The position numbers and the translations under genes were made by a program. A stretch of 64,000 nt of DNA from an uncultured Alphaproteobacteria bacterium (GTDB lineage Bacteria; Pseudomonadota; Alphaproteobacteria; JALCBB01): the NCBI GenBank assembly GCA_958267355.1, contig OY279575.1:1558295-1622294 (forward strand), read 5' to 3'. Each line of letters starts with the position of its first letter. Position 1 is the stretch's first letter. Shown in pieces: positions 43,504 to 53,873 of this stretch. Under the pieces are notes generated by a model, which was not told the origin of the DNA, did not search any database, and worked only from the letters and a program-made list of their open reading frames with translations.

Positions 43504-43995
43504 GGCTTTAACCAGCCGTAGTTGTTCGGCACGGCGGGCGAAGGCTTGGGCTAAACGTGCCGCGACTACAGAAAAAGCGGCTTCGGCGGCGCGTTCCATC
43601 AGCAAGCCGCGAAACGAAAAGGTGACAGAAAACTCCACAAGGCTGGTTTCGGCGTTGCTGTTGGGGGTTTCTTGCCCTGCAATCTTCCAAGTGGAGTCCA
43701 GTTGTCGCAAAGCTCCTGCCACTGCTTGGGCGGTGATCTCGCCGCCGCCGTGGGGGTCGGCCTGGGCAGTCACCTGACTGACATAGGAGCCACGAAACGC
43801 ACCCCAGCCAACGTGCAGTTGCCAAAAAGAAGTCGCGGCGGTGGCAGGGGCGAGAGCAAGACCCGCAGGCGGTGGCACCTGCTCGGCAGACTTACACCAC
43901 GGCAAGAACAGCGGATAGGCGGCAATATCGCTTACCACCCGATAGAGCAGAGCGGGCGGATGATTCACCTGTCGGGTTTCGCTAAAGGCTCCCAT
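43492..43995 (-). CDS. ratA: START-like polyketide cyclase (RatA / Coq10 family)
   Basis: A 167-residue lipid-binding START-like protein. The blocks are MGAFSETRQVNHPPALLYRV, AAYPLFLPWCKSAEQV (the YPxFLPWC motif of RatA/Coq10) and VEFSVTFSFRGLLMERAA. In alphaproteobacteria this gene follows lipA, as here. Known members act as a ubiquinone chaperone (Coq10) or a ribosome-association toxin (RatA); the sequence does not decide between them. Confidence 0.9.
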   Translation of the reverse strand: MGAFSETRQVNHPPALLYRVVSDIAAYPLFLPWCKSAEQVPPPAGLALAPATAATSFWQLHVGWGAFRGSYVSQVTAQADPHGGGEITAQAVAGALRQLDSTWKIAGQETPNSNAETSLVEFSVTFSFRGLLMERAAEAAFSVVAARLAQAFARRAEQLRLVKALEE

Positions 43996-44009
43996 CTAGG
44001 CTGGCGGGT

Positions 44010-44995
<986 letters not shown>

Positions 44996-44999
<4 letters not shown>

Positions 45000-46024
45000 G
45001 GTGTGGCTTCCTGTGGGGTTTGTGGCGTGTTGTGCGGGGCGGGGCGGGCAATGGGGAGGGCAAGGAGTAAAGGCGACTCAATATGGCGGCGCAAGGCTTG
45101 CAACAAAGTGGCTCCGACAGCACCATCTAGGGCGCGGTGGTCAAGCGACAAAGTAAGGCGCAAAGAATTCCCTGCTTCAAACCCTCCCGCTTTCTTGCCA
45201 TAGACCGTAGGTTCGGCGGCACCGACGGCAAGGATTCCTGCTTGTGGGGGATTAATCACCGCCACAAAATCAGACACGCCAAACATACCCAAGTTGGAAA
45301 CACTAAACGAGCCGCCTAAATACTCCTGCGGTTTAAGCTTTCCCGCCCGCGCCCGTCCTGCCAGATCCCGAATTGAGTCAGAAAGCTGGCGCAAAGATAA
45401 AGTTTCCGCCGCCCGCACCACAGGCGTAAAAAGCCCATCTTCCGTCGCCACGGCAATGGAAATATCCACCGACTGCCAAAAGACCAAACCGCGTTCGTCA
45501 AACGCACAGTTGGCGGCAGGGGTTTCTTCAAGTGCCATCACCATCGCTCGCACAATCAAATCATTGAGCGAGACTTTCCATTCCCCTGCTGCCGCTTGGT
45601 TGAGTGCTACCCGTAGCCCAAGCAGGGAATCGGCACGGCAGTTGGCACTCAAGGTGTAGTGGGGAATCCGTTGCTTGGACTCGGTCAAGCGACTCGCCAC
45701 CACCTTGCGGGTCGGAGTCAGGGCTTCAAGGCGATAGGGACGTTGTAGAGCTTCGGCTAAGTCTAGGGGTGAAAAGGGGTCAGCGGCGGCTTTCCGTGCC
45801 ATAGGCGCACCCCCCGCAGACGGACTGGGCTTCGCTGTGCCGTTTGTTTGCGCGGCTTGTGGGTTTATGGCATGTCCCGTTGCCTGAGTCGCCGCCGCTT
45901 GGCGGATATCGTCCGCGACAATCCGCCCGCCTGGCCCACTTCCCGCCAAGCCCGCTAGGACAATTCCGCCTTCCTGTGCCAAGCGGCGGGCGAGCGGGCT
46001 TGCCTTTATCTTGGGCGGAGTCAC
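44996..46024 (-). CDS. pdhC: Pyruvate dehydrogenase E2 lacking a lipoyl domain
   Basis: Dihydrolipoyl acetyltransferase core of the pyruvate dehydrogenase complex. The 342-residue protein begins directly with the peripheral subunit-binding domain ([20 protein letters not shown], then [13 protein letters not shown], residues 6-40). After a linker comes the catalytic domain with [31 protein letters not shown] and the active site DHRALDG. The N-terminal lipoyl domain (about 80 residues) found in normal E2 is missing. The GTG start at 46024 overlaps the pdhB stop. No lpd (E3) gene follows. Confidence 0.94.
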
Positions 46025-47478
46025 GAGCGGTTAAGCAGTGCGCGTGCCGCCGCCGCGATGGTTTCGCTCTGCGGCAAAGCCATAGCTTCTAGATTGGCGG
46101 CGTAGGGTAGGGGTACATCTGCCCCAGCAATCCTAACGGGTGGTGCGTCCAGCCAATCAAAGGCGTGTTCTACAGCCAGAGCACAAAGCTCAGAGCCAAT
46201 GCCCGCGAAAGGCCAGCCTTCTTCAACCGCCAACAAACGCCCCGTGCGTTGCACCGAAGCCACGACTGTCTCGCGGTCTAAAGGTCGCAGAGTGCGCAGA
46301 TCAATGACTTCAGCCGAAATCCCTTGGTCTGCCAAAGTGTCTGCTGCGGCAAGGGCGCGTTCCACCATCAGCGAGAAGGTGGCAATGGTTAAGTCGGTGC
46401 CCGAGCGGACAATCCGTGCCCGTCCAATCGGTAGGGTGAAGTCAGGGTCAAGCGGAACTTCGCCTTTGCGCCCGTAGAGAATTTCGTTTTCCAAAAAAAT
46501 CACAGGGTCATCACGCCGCACCGCCGCCTTCAAAAGCCCTTTGGCATCCGCCGCAGACGCAGGAGCCACCACCACCAAACCCGGAATATGCGCAAACCAC
46601 GAGGCATAACACTGCGAATGCTGTGCCGCCACTCGTGCCGCCGCTCCATTGGGTCCGCGAAAGACAATCGGTACCGTGACCTGTCCGCCCGACATATAGC
46701 GCGTCTTCGCCGCCGAGTTAATAATTTGATCCATCGCCTGCATGGCGAAGTTAAAAGTCATAAACTCCACAATCGGACGCAACCCCGCCATCGCCGCACC
46801 AATGCCCAAGCCCGCAAAGCCGTGTTCGGTTATCGGCGTATCCACAACCCGCTTGGCACCGAATTCTTCTAGCAGTCCAACGCTGACCTTATACGGGCCC
46901 TGATATTCCGCCACTTCTTCTCCCAAGAGTAAGACTCTTTCATCACGGCGCATTTCTTCTGCCATCGCATCGCGCAAAGCATCGCGGACAGTAGATTCTT
47001 GGGTTTCGCCACTCCACTCTTTTTCTATTTGCCCTTTTTCCATCTGTGGTGCGATGGGGGCTTGTGCCACCTGTGGCGTAGAGCTTTCCGCAGTTGGGCT
47101 TGCAGTTGCTGCCGATTTGTCGTGGCTTGTCTCTGGGCTGGGTGCAGACTCAGGAGCGGGTGCTGGGGCTGGGGTTTCTGGGCTTGTGCCCTCAAGAGAC
47201 GCGGCAAGCGACTCTAAGGCACTGGCTTCTTCGCCTTCCTGCAAAATCAAAGCAATTGGCGCACCGACAGGTGTGGTTTCTCCGTCTTCGGCGGTGACCA
47301 AAATCCGCCCCAAAATTCCGTCTTCGGATGCTTCCAGCTCCATCACCGCCTTGTCGGTTTCTACTTCCGCCAACAAGTCGCCCGCCCGAAAGGAGTCGCC
47401 TTCACTGCGATGCCAACGCACCAGCACGCCTTCCGCCATGGTCGGCGATAGGGCGGGCATAAGCAGGGGATTTGCCAT
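46021..47478 (-). CDS. pdhB: Pyruvate dehydrogenase E1 beta subunit with N-terminal lipoyl domain
   Basis: Beta chain of the decarboxylase. Residues 1-85 are a lipoyl domain ([17 protein letters not shown], lysine in VETDKAVME). A Pro/Ala/Ser linker follows, and the E1 beta body starts near residue 155 with [40 protein letters not shown] and [14 protein letters not shown]. The ATG at 47478 has a Shine-Dalgarno (AGGAAG); the longer frame from 47508 would start at TTG. Lipoylated E1 beta is known in alphaproteobacteria. Confidence 0.95.
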   Translation of the reverse strand: MANPLLMPALSPTMAEGVLVRWHRSEGDSFRAGDLLAEVETDKAVMELEASEDGILGRILVTAEDGETTPVGAPIALILQEGEEASALESLAASLEGTSPETPAPAPAPESAPSPETSHDKSAATASPTAESSTPQVAQAPIAPQMEKGQIEKEWSGETQESTVRDALRDAMAEEMRRDERVLLLGEEVAEYQGPYKVSVGLLEEFGAKRVVDTPITEHGFAGLGIGAAMAGLRPIVEFMTFNFAMQAMDQIINSAAKTRYMSGGQVTVPIVFRGPNGAAARVAAQHSQCYASWFAHIPGLVVVAPASAADAKGLLKAAVRRDDPVIFLENEILYGRKGEVPLDPDFTLPIGRARIVRSGTDLTIATFSLMVERALAAADTLADQGISAEVIDLRTLRPLDRETVVASVQRTGRLLAVEEGWPFAGIGSELCALAVEHAFDWLDAPPVRIAGADVPLPYAANLEAMALPQSETIAAAARALLNRS

Positions 47479-47523
47479 TGCGTTCTTCCTGTCGTCCAAT
47501 TCGCTCAATTCGTCCGAAATCGT

Positions 47524-48879
47524 CTAAGTAGCCGAGCCGATTGTCATACCGCTGGCGGCAACAACAATGGCGTGTGCGCCATTTGCCGCATAGACATCTG
47601 TCCATAGTTCGCGCTCGTCAGGCTCGGAGTCTTTTTCTGCCGCCTCGGTTGCACTCTTCACCTCTTCGCGCACCCGTGCGTCAATTTCTTTGCGAGCTGT
47701 TTCATCCAGCACCCCTGATTCTTCTAGCCGCTTTGCTAGGCGATCAATCGGGTCTTGGCGGGCGCGGACTTCTTCCACTTCTTCACGCGAACGATATTTC
47801 GCAGGATCCGACATAGAGTGTCCGCGATAGCGATAGGTCACAGCTTCCAAAATCCGCGGGCCACCTGCCCCGCGAATTTGCTCCAAGGCTTCTGCCACGC
47901 CATCGTGCACAGCCAAAACATCCATACCGTCAATTTTCTTGCCGTCAATGCCGTAGGCAGCCCCCCGTGCGGCAAGATTTTCTGAGTGGGCGGCGGCGCG
48001 TTCAATGGAAGTCCCCATACCATAGCGATTGTTCTCAATCACAAACAAAACGGGCAGACGCCACAACGCCGCCATATTAAAAGTTTCATAGACCTGCCCC
48101 TGATTCAAAGCTCCGTCACCAAAGAACACCATCGCCACGCCATCGCCGCCGAGATACTTCTCGGCAAAGCCCACACCCGCCGCGATTGGCACTTGGGCGG
48201 CAACAATTCCATGCCCGCCAAAAAATCCTGCCGCCGTGTCAAACAGGTGCATAGAGCCCCCCTTGCCGCCACAGCACCCGCTCGCCCGCCCTAAAAGCTC
48301 TGCCATAATCTTGTGGGGACTTCCGCCGACTGCTAGGGCGTGTCCGTGGGCACGATAGGAAGTTGTCAGGGTATCACCACCTGTGCCTTTGACTTTTTCT
48401 TTGACCTTTTCTTTGACTTTACCTTTACCTGTGCCTGCGCTTGTCTTAAACCGCCGTGCCGCTACCGCTCCGACGACAACGGCTTCTTGTCCGATGTAGA
48501 GGTGGCAAAAGCCGCCGATCAATCCAAGGCCGTAGAGTTGTCCTGCTTTTTCCTCAAAACGGCGAATTAGGAGCATCTGCTCGTAGAGTCCGCGCAGTTC
48601 TTCGGCGTGCCATTTGCGCGCACCAAAACTGCCCTTTTTTGTCTCTGCTTTTATTTCTGCTTTTGTCTCTGCTGTTTTCCCTGTTGTCTTTCCTGTCGGC
48701 TTCGTCCCTGTCGGCTTCGCTGTCGGCGGGGCTTTTGCAGGACTCCTGCTCTTTGTATCCTTCCCTGCACTCGCCATTGCTCCCTGTGCCTTTTCAGTAG
48801 GGGCTTGCGCCGCTCCAGCAGGGGCTTGCGCCGCTGACTTCGCGGCAGGTTTCTTTTGTCTCGCAGTCATCGCCTTCAA
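47524..48879 (-). CDS. pdhA: Pyruvate dehydrogenase E1 alpha subunit
   Basis: Thiamine-diphosphate-binding alpha chain of E1. The conserved body starts near residue 90 (LYEQMLLIRRFEEKAGQLYG), with FCHLYIGQEA, YRAHGHALA, GGKGGSMHLF, the ThDP motif FFGDGALNQGQVYETFNMAA and the phosphorylation-loop-like YRYRGHSMSDP. About 85 residues of Ala/Lys/Thr-rich low complexity come first (TGTKPTGKTTGKTAET). A KVKEKVKEKVKG insert encoded by a 12-nt repeat (about 48388-48430) sits before DTLTTSYRAHG. Confidence 0.95.
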   Translation of the reverse strand: MKAMTARQKKPAAKSAAQAPAGAAQAPTEKAQGAMASAGKDTKSRSPAKAPPTAKPTGTKPTGKTTGKTAETKAEIKAETKKGSFGARKWHAEELRGLYEQMLLIRRFEEKAGQLYGLGLIGGFCHLYIGQEAVVVGAVAARRFKTSAGTGKGKVKEKVKEKVKGTGGDTLTTSYRAHGHALAVGGSPHKIMAELLGRASGCCGGKGGSMHLFDTAAGFFGGHGIVAAQVPIAAGVGFAEKYLGGDGVAMVFFGDGALNQGQVYETFNMAALWRLPVLFVIENNRYGMGTSIERAAAHSENLAARGAAYGIDGKKIDGMDVLAVHDGVAEALEQIRGAGGPRILEAVTYRYRGHSMSDPAKYRSREEVEEVRARQDPIDRLAKRLEESGVLDETARKEIDARVREEVKSATEAAEKDSEPDERELWTDVYAANGAHAIVVAASGMTIGSAT

Positions 48880-48958
48880 TCTTTAGTACCTGACAAGCAA
48901 CGGATTCACTCCCGAGCCCAGTCTAGCACCCACGCCGATGGGGGGCGACTCGCCACCC

Positions 48959-49110
48959 AGCCAAACCAAAAGAGCCAAGCCGTAGGCGTTTCAGAGCCAA
49001 ACCACCAGAGCCAAACCAAAAGAGCCAAGCCGTAGGCGTTTCAGAGCCAAACCACCAGAGCCAAACCACCAGAGCCAAACCACCAGAGCCAAGCCGCCAG
49101 CACCAAGCCA
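48959..49110. repeat. 50-nt and 12-nt nested repeat between ftsB and pdhA
   Basis: Two near-identical 50-nt units (each with GAGCCAAGCCGTAGGCGTTT) are followed by three or four 12-nt copies of AGCCAAACCACC. The gap runs 48880-49160; nothing else was recognised in it. Confidence 0.93.
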
Positions 49111-49160
49111 TCAAAGTAGAGCGCAACTCTAAAGCCCGATTGTACCCGATTGTAAAAGTG

Positions 49161-49583
49161 CTATTGCCCCCCTTCGTCTGCTTGGTGGGTCTTTTCCTCA
49201 GGCAGAAGAATTAAAATATCGCCTTCTTGTCCAAACCCCAGCTCGCGCAGGGCTTCTTCGTCCAGTAGGTCAGGATCCAAAGACCAATCGCGCAGTAAAT
49301 CAATCCGATGCGCTAAGCGGTCGCGTTCTTGCCGCAAGAGCTCCACTTCTTGCTCCAAGACCCGCACCCGCTCGCTCACCGTACGATGCGCCAGCCAGCC
49401 ACGTTCCGTATAAAAAAGCTGATAGACCAAATAGACAAACAAAATCGCCAGCAAAACCTGTCCTGCCACCGCCCCAAACCGCCGCCACCGACTTGCTTGC
49501 TGTCCGCCCGCACGGGGGGGCTTGAGAGAAGAAAAAACTCTAGGCACGGCTTGCTCCGCTGTAGTTTTAGCACGCAGACCCAC
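49161..49583 (-). CDS. ftsB: FtsB/DivIC-like septum formation protein
   Basis: Small bitopic division protein, 140 residues. A basic N-terminus is followed by one membrane helix (VAGQVLLAILFVYLVYQLFY) and a coiled coil (RVRVLEQEVELLRQERDRLA), then LDEEALRELGFGQEGDIL, the conserved end of alphaproteobacterial FtsB-like proteins. It lies upstream of pdhA on the same strand, as is usual in the class. It probably bridges FtsL and FtsQ at the division site. Confidence 0.88.
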   Translation of the reverse strand: MGLRAKTTAEQAVPRVFSSLKPPRAGGQQASRWRRFGAVAGQVLLAILFVYLVYQLFYTERGWLAHRTVSERVRVLEQEVELLRQERDRLAHRIDLLRDWSLDPDLLDEEALRELGFGQEGDILILLPEEKTHQADEGGQ

Positions 49584-49729
49584 AGGACATACGCCGAGCC
49601 TACGGGTGCCACTCTAGGGCTTGTTTTTACCGATTCCACCCCCTAAATTCCCCCTAGACCCGCAAGGAGCGATTCGCCCGCCAGTACGCCCAGATGTGCG
49701 CCCACATGTGCGCCTACAGGGGGGTTTGG

Positions 49730-49855
49730 CGGGTAGGCTCGGCAAACGGGCTATGTGAATTAGAATCGGCTTGGCAGTTGGGCTAGACAAATAGGCTCGG
49801 CAATTCGGTACGGCAAATCGGTACGGCAAATCAGCTTAGCAAATTGGCATAAGGA
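49730..49855. repeat. Degenerate repeat upstream of the Bax-inhibitor-1 gene
   Basis: Units such as TAGGCTCGGCAA, TCGGTACGGCAAA and CAGCTTAGCAAA repeat at about 13-27 nt across most of the 49584-49861 gap between the divergent ftsB and BI-1 genes. A strong Shine-Dalgarno (AAGGAGG) follows directly before the ATG at 49862. Confidence 0.75.
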
Positions 49856-49861
49856 GGCTTT

Positions 49862-50593
49862 ATGGCAGACGATATGGACTCTCGTTGGGGACAAGCAGTT
49901 GCTCCCATCGCCGAGGTGGACGAAGGCGAACGCCTGTTCATGCTCCGCATTTTCAACTGGATGGCACTCGGAGTCGCCTTCACAGGGGCTCTATCGCTCT
50001 TCATCGCCAGCTCCCCCGCCGCTCTGGCTTTTGCCTCAAGCTTCTACTTTGTCGGCTTTCTTGCCATTCTAGGCCTCGGACTCTTCGCGCCAAAAATTGT
50101 CGCCACCCGTAGCCTTTCCGCCGCCCAAGCTACCTTCTGGATCTACGCGGGCTTGTGGGGCGTGGTTCTAGGCCCGATTCTGTCGATCTATCTGGCAATG
50201 GATCCAAGCCTTGTTGTCCGCGCCTTCTTCATCACCGCTGGCACCTTCGCAGGAGTCAGTTTGTATGGCTACACCACCAAGCGCGACCTGACCCGCATCG
50301 GCACCTTCGCCGCGATGATGACTTGGGGCATTCTGCTGGCTCTGATTGTCAATATTTTCCTTGGCTCGGTTGGCTTGTCGCTGATTCTGTCCATTGCCGT
50401 GGTCGGACTCTTTTCCGCGATTACCGCGTGGGAAGTCCAAGAACTACGCGATAGCTACCGCTCTATGGCGGCACGGGGTGGCGATGAAGCCCTCGCCGTG
50501 CGGGTTTCCATTCTGGGAGCCTTGCAACTCTACGGCTCGTTTGTGGTGCTGTTTATTCATATCCTGAATATTCTTGCCATTATGCGGCGTTAG
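49862..50593 (+). CDS. Bax inhibitor-1 / YccA family membrane protein
   Basis: A 243-residue protein with seven hydrophobic segments. Family marks include MLRIFNWMALGVAFTGALS and the C-terminal LQLYGSFVVLFIHILNILAI followed by MRR, a typical bacterial BI-1 ending. Bacterial members are proton- or calcium-leak-type channels or FtsH modulators; the role here is not known. The start is firmly placed by AAGGAGG 6-8 nt upstream. Confidence 0.9.
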   Translation: MADDMDSRWGQAVAPIAEVDEGERLFMLRIFNWMALGVAFTGALSLFIASSPAALAFASSFYFVGFLAILGLGLFAPKIVATRSLSAAQATFWIYAGLWGVVLGPILSIYLAMDPSLVVRAFFITAGTFAGVSLYGYTTKRDLTRIGTFAAMMTWGILLALIVNIFLGSVGLSLILSIAVVGLFSAITAWEVQELRDSYRSMAARGGDEALAVRVSILGALQLYGSFVVLFIHILNILAIMRR

Positions 50594-51332
50594 CCCCTGC
50601 TCGCCCCTATCGCCTCCGCCCCTGCCGCCTATGGGGATATAGGGCAGGGGGCAAGGATAGAGCCGATAAGAGCGATAAAGGGAGCAAGGACAGGGGGCAG
50701 GGATAGAGAGCAAGGATAGAGAGCAAGGGAGTAAATACAGGCTGAATTCCTTGGCTGAAGCCAAGCGGGGCAAGCCCGTAGGCTTGGGTGCTGTGGTTCC
50801 TGCCCGATGACGTTTCTAGAAGCCTAGGCAAAACCGATTAACCCGCCACAGAATCAAAGAAATTATCCGCGTTCTTGTGGAATCTTTGCAAAAAGCGCAA
50901 AATTCAAGCCAAGAAAACCGCAACGGGCGAAAATTCTCAAAACCCGCTTGATTTTTCTCTCTTGATTTTTCAAGCAGTTTGTCAAGGAATCCGCCCGCCA
51001 AGGCAGAAGGAACCGAAGCCCCCTGTCGGCTTTTTGCTTGACACTTGAAGCCTTTCAAGTTGTCGCGTTTTCTCACAGGCGGTCAGAGCCGAATCCCCCC
51101 CTTCTCGGCTCGGCCGCCTTGGTTTTGTACGCTTGGTTTTATGGGCTTGGTTTTATACGCTTGGTTTTATGTCCTAGTTTTGTGGGCTAGTTTTGTGGGC
51201 GGGTTTCATACAAGAGCTTCGGATACGAATTTTTATGGGCAGATTTGTATGATAAGAGTTTTTATCGCCAGCTTTTTGGTCTCAAAAAATCAACCGACAA
51301 AATAACCCCGACAAACCACAGGAACACTCAAA
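50594..51332. other. 739-nt intergenic region with hairpins and repeats, no convincing gene
   Basis: This is the longest non-coding stretch. It holds a stem GCCCCTGCC/GGCAGGGGGC (50618-50652), a GCAAGGATAGAGA repeat (about 50650-50730), two close perfect hairpins (50750-50765 and 50771-50786), CTTGATTTTTC repeats near 50950, an inverted repeat with a TTGACA hexamer (51038-51064) and a 14-nt CTTGGTTTTATGGG repeat (about 51117-51200). An 86-codon ORF at 51045-51305 is made largely of these repeats and was not called. A structured RNA is possible. Confidence 0.6.
50618..50652 (+). terminator. Possible terminator hairpin after the BI-1 gene
   Basis: A stem of about nine G-C rich pairs (GCCCCTGCC with GGCAGGGG) around a 16-nt loop lies 25 nt after the stop codon. 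There is no T-run after it, so its role as an intrinsic terminator is uncertain. Confidence 0.35.
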
Positions 51333-52160
51333 GTGGGCGGAACTGTCAAGCCAACGCGAATTCTCTCGTGGAATGTCAATTCAGTCCGCCGCCGCTTGCC
51401 CCATCTTGTCCGCGTGGTGCGGGCGACAGCACCCGATGTTTTGTGCTTGCAGGAAACCAAAGTCCGCGATGATGCATTTCCGCGGGCTGAATTTTCTGCC
51501 CTCGGCTACAACGCCCAAGCCATTTCAGGTCAGCCCGCCTACAACGGAGTCGCTATTCTGGCAAAAGCCGCCTTCACAAGCCTCGGCGCAAAAGCTTGGC
51601 GCGGACACGACGATAAACGCCACCTTGCCGTGCGGCTTGAAACCAAAGATGCACTCCACGGAGTAGAACTCCACTGCTTCTATGTGCCGTCAGGCGGCGG
51701 TCTGCCCGATAGAACCCGCAACGCCAAGTTTGATGACAAGCTGCGCTTTATGGAAGCTCTGACCCGTTGGTCAAAACGCCAAGACAAAACAACGCCGCGC
51801 CTATTGGTCGGAGACTTCAACATCGCGTGGCTGGAACACGATGTCTGGAACCACAAAACCGCCCGCCGTGCTGTCGGTCACACAGATCTTGAGCGAAGTC
51901 TCTTCTCACGCTTTATGGAAGCAGGCGGCTGGTGCGATCTGCAAAGACGCTCTGTACCCGCCCCAGACCCCTATTACACCTGGTGGAGCTATCGCCATCC
52001 GACTGCCCACGCCCAAGGGCGCGGCTGGCGTTTGGACTATACTCTCGCCAACCAAGCCTGCCTGCCACGGGTCGTTGATGTCTCTCTATACAAACGCGCC
52101 CGTGGTTGGAAAACACCCAGTGACCACGCTCCTGTCATCACTGACTTAACGCTTGGCTGA
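51333..52160 (+). CDS. xth: Exodeoxyribonuclease III
   Basis: AP endonuclease and 3'-5' exonuclease of base-excision repair. The 275-residue protein contains RILSWNVNSVRRRLPHL, VLCLQETKVRDD (catalytic Glu), the LLVGDFNIAWLEHDVWNHK block (Asp/Asn), WRLDYTLAN and PSDHAPVITDL (catalytic Asp-His). All active-site parts are present and the length is normal. The start is GTG at 51333; no clear Shine-Dalgarno precedes it (the nearest purine tract is CAGGAACACTCAAA). Confidence 0.95.
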   Translation: MGGTVKPTRILSWNVNSVRRRLPHLVRVVRATAPDVLCLQETKVRDDAFPRAEFSALGYNAQAISGQPAYNGVAILAKAAFTSLGAKAWRGHDDKRHLAVRLETKDALHGVELHCFYVPSGGGLPDRTRNAKFDDKLRFMEALTRWSKRQDKTTPRLLVGDFNIAWLEHDVWNHKTARRAVGHTDLERSLFSRFMEAGGWCDLQRRSVPAPDPYYTWWSYRHPTAHAQGRGWRLDYTLANQACLPRVVDVSLYKRARGWKTPSDHAPVITDLTLG

Positions 52161-52189
52161 GTCTGTGCCACCCACTTCGTCTTTGGCTT

Positions 52190-52262
52190 TTTTCTTCTAC
52201 ATTCCTAGTCGCTTCCTGCACCTTCCTAGTCGCTCCCTTGTTGCTTTCTGCACCTTCCCATA
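52190..52262. repeat. TTCCTAGTCGCT repeat before the MFS gene
   Basis: Three degenerate units of about 24-33 nt (TTCCTAGTCGCTTCCTGCAC, then TTCCTAGTCGCTCCCTTG, then GCTTTCTGCACCTTCC) fill the 108-nt gap between xth and the transporter gene. Confidence 0.8.
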
Positions 52263-52268
52263 CCTGCT

Positions 52269-53570
52269 GTGTCTGTTTCTCGCTTGCTCCCCGCTCCTGA
52301 CCTGCGCCGCGAACTCTCCGCCGCCTTCGCGGGCTACTGCGGCATGCTGGTCACCATGGGAGTCGCCCGCTTTGCCTTCACACCCCTCATTCCCGCTCTG
52401 ATTGCCGAAGGCTGGTTTGTCTCGGCAGAAACATTTCTCATCGGCGTTGCCATCGTTATCGGCTACTTCATCGGTGCCATCTTCATCACCCGCCGTGCAG
52501 GCACACCCCACGCCGTAGCTTGGGTGCGCGGAGCTATGCTGGTGGTCACCGTGGCGTTTTTTCTCTGTGCCCGTCCGCTGCCCTTCGTTTGGTTCATCGC
52601 CTGGATGGCACTCGCAGGAGCGGCAAGCGGTGTCGGGTTAATCCTGTCCGCCCAAGTGGTTCTGGCAGTGGCGGCAAAAGCCCGCCACGGACTCATCGGC
52701 GGGATTGTCATCGCGGGTATCGGGAGCGGGATTATCGTCTCTGGAATTATCGTCTCGCTCTTTGCCGAACAAAGCTTAAGCCAAACTTGGTATTGCTTCG
52801 CAGGATTCAGTGCGGTTTTGACTCTGATTTCGTGGCGACTCTGGCCGCGTTCGGCTCCTTTAGACAAGGCAGGGTTAGAAAACACAGAATTAAAAAACAC
52901 GGGAGTAGAAAACACAGAATTAAAAAACACAAAGTTAGAAAAAAAGAGCCAAATCACCACCGAGCAACTGCGCCGCACGCCCGAGCCTTTTCTCTTGCCG
53001 CTATCGGTCTATGCAACCTATCTGTCTTATGGACTCGGCTCGTTTTCTATTGCCTTTCCGCAGTTGCTGTTTCCTGACTTCATTGTCCGTGGCAAGGGAT
53101 TTTCCCTGTCAGACGCAGGAGACCTGTGGCTCATCACAGGGATCGGAGCCGTTACAGGCTCGCTCCTAATCGGTGCCTTGGGCGATCGGTTCGGAATGGT
53201 GCGTTGCTATCGTTATTGCCTACTGCTGTTTGGTCTTGCCGTCTTGGCACTCATCCTGCCGCTGGGACTTGGTGCCTTGATGGTCTTAAGTCTGCTGATG
53301 GGAATCTTCAACTTCGGTCAGGTGCCAATGATTGTCGGACGATTGCGCCGCATCTTCGCAGACGACGAAGCCGCCGCCCGACGGGCTTGGGGCATTGCCT
53401 CGCTCACCTTTGCCCTCGGACAAGTCTCGGGCATGTTGCTCTTTGCTCTGCTCTTGGAAGCCACCAACAACTACACCTTGCTGTGCTGTCTGGCGGCTAG
53501 CCTGTCGCTGACGGGGGCTATGGTGGAGTTTATTGTCCGCCGTGTCGTCTCACACCGCGCTTTACATTAA
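52269..53570 (+). CDS. MFS transporter, YbfB/YjiJ family
   Basis: A 433-residue inner-membrane protein with 12 predicted helices. The N-terminus (FAGYCGMLVTMGVARFAFTP, then LIPALIAEGW) is the YbfB/YjiJ signature. The central cytoplasmic loop carries a repeat-derived insert LENTELKNTGVENTELKN, from a 30-nt unit at about 52869-52940. Later blocks are GLGSFSIAFPQLLFPDFIV and GAVTGSLLIGALGDRFG. The substrate is unknown. The start used is GTG at 52269 (MSVSRLLPAP). Confidence 0.85.
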   Translation: MSVSRLLPAPDLRRELSAAFAGYCGMLVTMGVARFAFTPLIPALIAEGWFVSAETFLIGVAIVIGYFIGAIFITRRAGTPHAVAWVRGAMLVVTVAFFLCARPLPFVWFIAWMALAGAASGVGLILSAQVVLAVAAKARHGLIGGIVIAGIGSGIIVSGIIVSLFAEQSLSQTWYCFAGFSAVLTLISWRLWPRSAPLDKAGLENTELKNTGVENTELKNTKLEKKSQITTEQLRRTPEPFLLPLSVYATYLSYGLGSFSIAFPQLLFPDFIVRGKGFSLSDAGDLWLITGIGAVTGSLLIGALGDRFGMVRCYRYCLLLFGLAVLALILPLGLGALMVLSLLMGIFNFGQVPMIVGRLRRIFADDEAAARRAWGIASLTFALGQVSGMLLFALLLEATNNYTLLCCLAASLSLTGAMVEFIVRRVVSHRALH

Positions 53571-53722
53571 GCTCTACATTAAATTTTTACATTAAACTTT
53601 ACATCAAATTTTACATCAAACTTTACACAACACTTAGCACCACGCTTTACCTCACGCTTTACCCTACACTTTACCCTACACCTTACGCCATACTTTACGC
53701 CATACTTTGCGCCATACTTTGC
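53560..53722. repeat. 12-13 nt CTTTACATCAAA repeat upstream of tRNA-Gly
   Basis: More than ten degenerate copies (CTTTACATCAAA, TTTTACATCAAA, CTTTACCCTACA, ACTTTACGCCAT) begin inside the last codons of the MFS gene and run almost to the tRNA. The same TTTACATCA word makes up a coding repeat in the heparinase-like gene (62508-62591). Confidence 0.93.
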
Positions 53723-53785
53723 CTTCCGTACAGCCGCCGCCCGCTTGACAAAACAACACCTCTACCGCCATTCTGAAGCCTGTTT

Positions 53786-53860
53786 GCGGGCGTAGCTCAG
53801 GGGTAGAGCACAACCTTGCCAAGGTTGGGGTCGAGGGTTCGAATCCCTTCGCCCGCTCCA
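53786..53860 (+). tRNA. tRNA-Gly (GCC)
   Basis: 75 nt including an encoded CCA. The acceptor stem GCGGGCG/CGCCCGC is perfect, the D arm is GCTCAGGGGTAGAGC, the anticodon arm is CAACC-TTGCCAA-GGTTG (anticodon GCC), and the T arm is GAGGGTTCGAATCCCTT. It sits 13 nt before the gdhB start on the same strand. Confidence 0.97.
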
Positions 53861-53873
53861 TCGGAGAGTTGCC

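Noticed and set aside
51045..51305. 86-codon ORF in the long gap
   Set aside because: Its sequence comes mostly from the CTTGGTTTTATGGG repeat, with no Shine-Dalgarno and no recognisable protein family.
53560..53860. Integration site of a mobile element at tRNA-Gly
   Set aside because: No integrase, no duplicated tRNA 3' end and no foreign gene block were seen near the tRNA.
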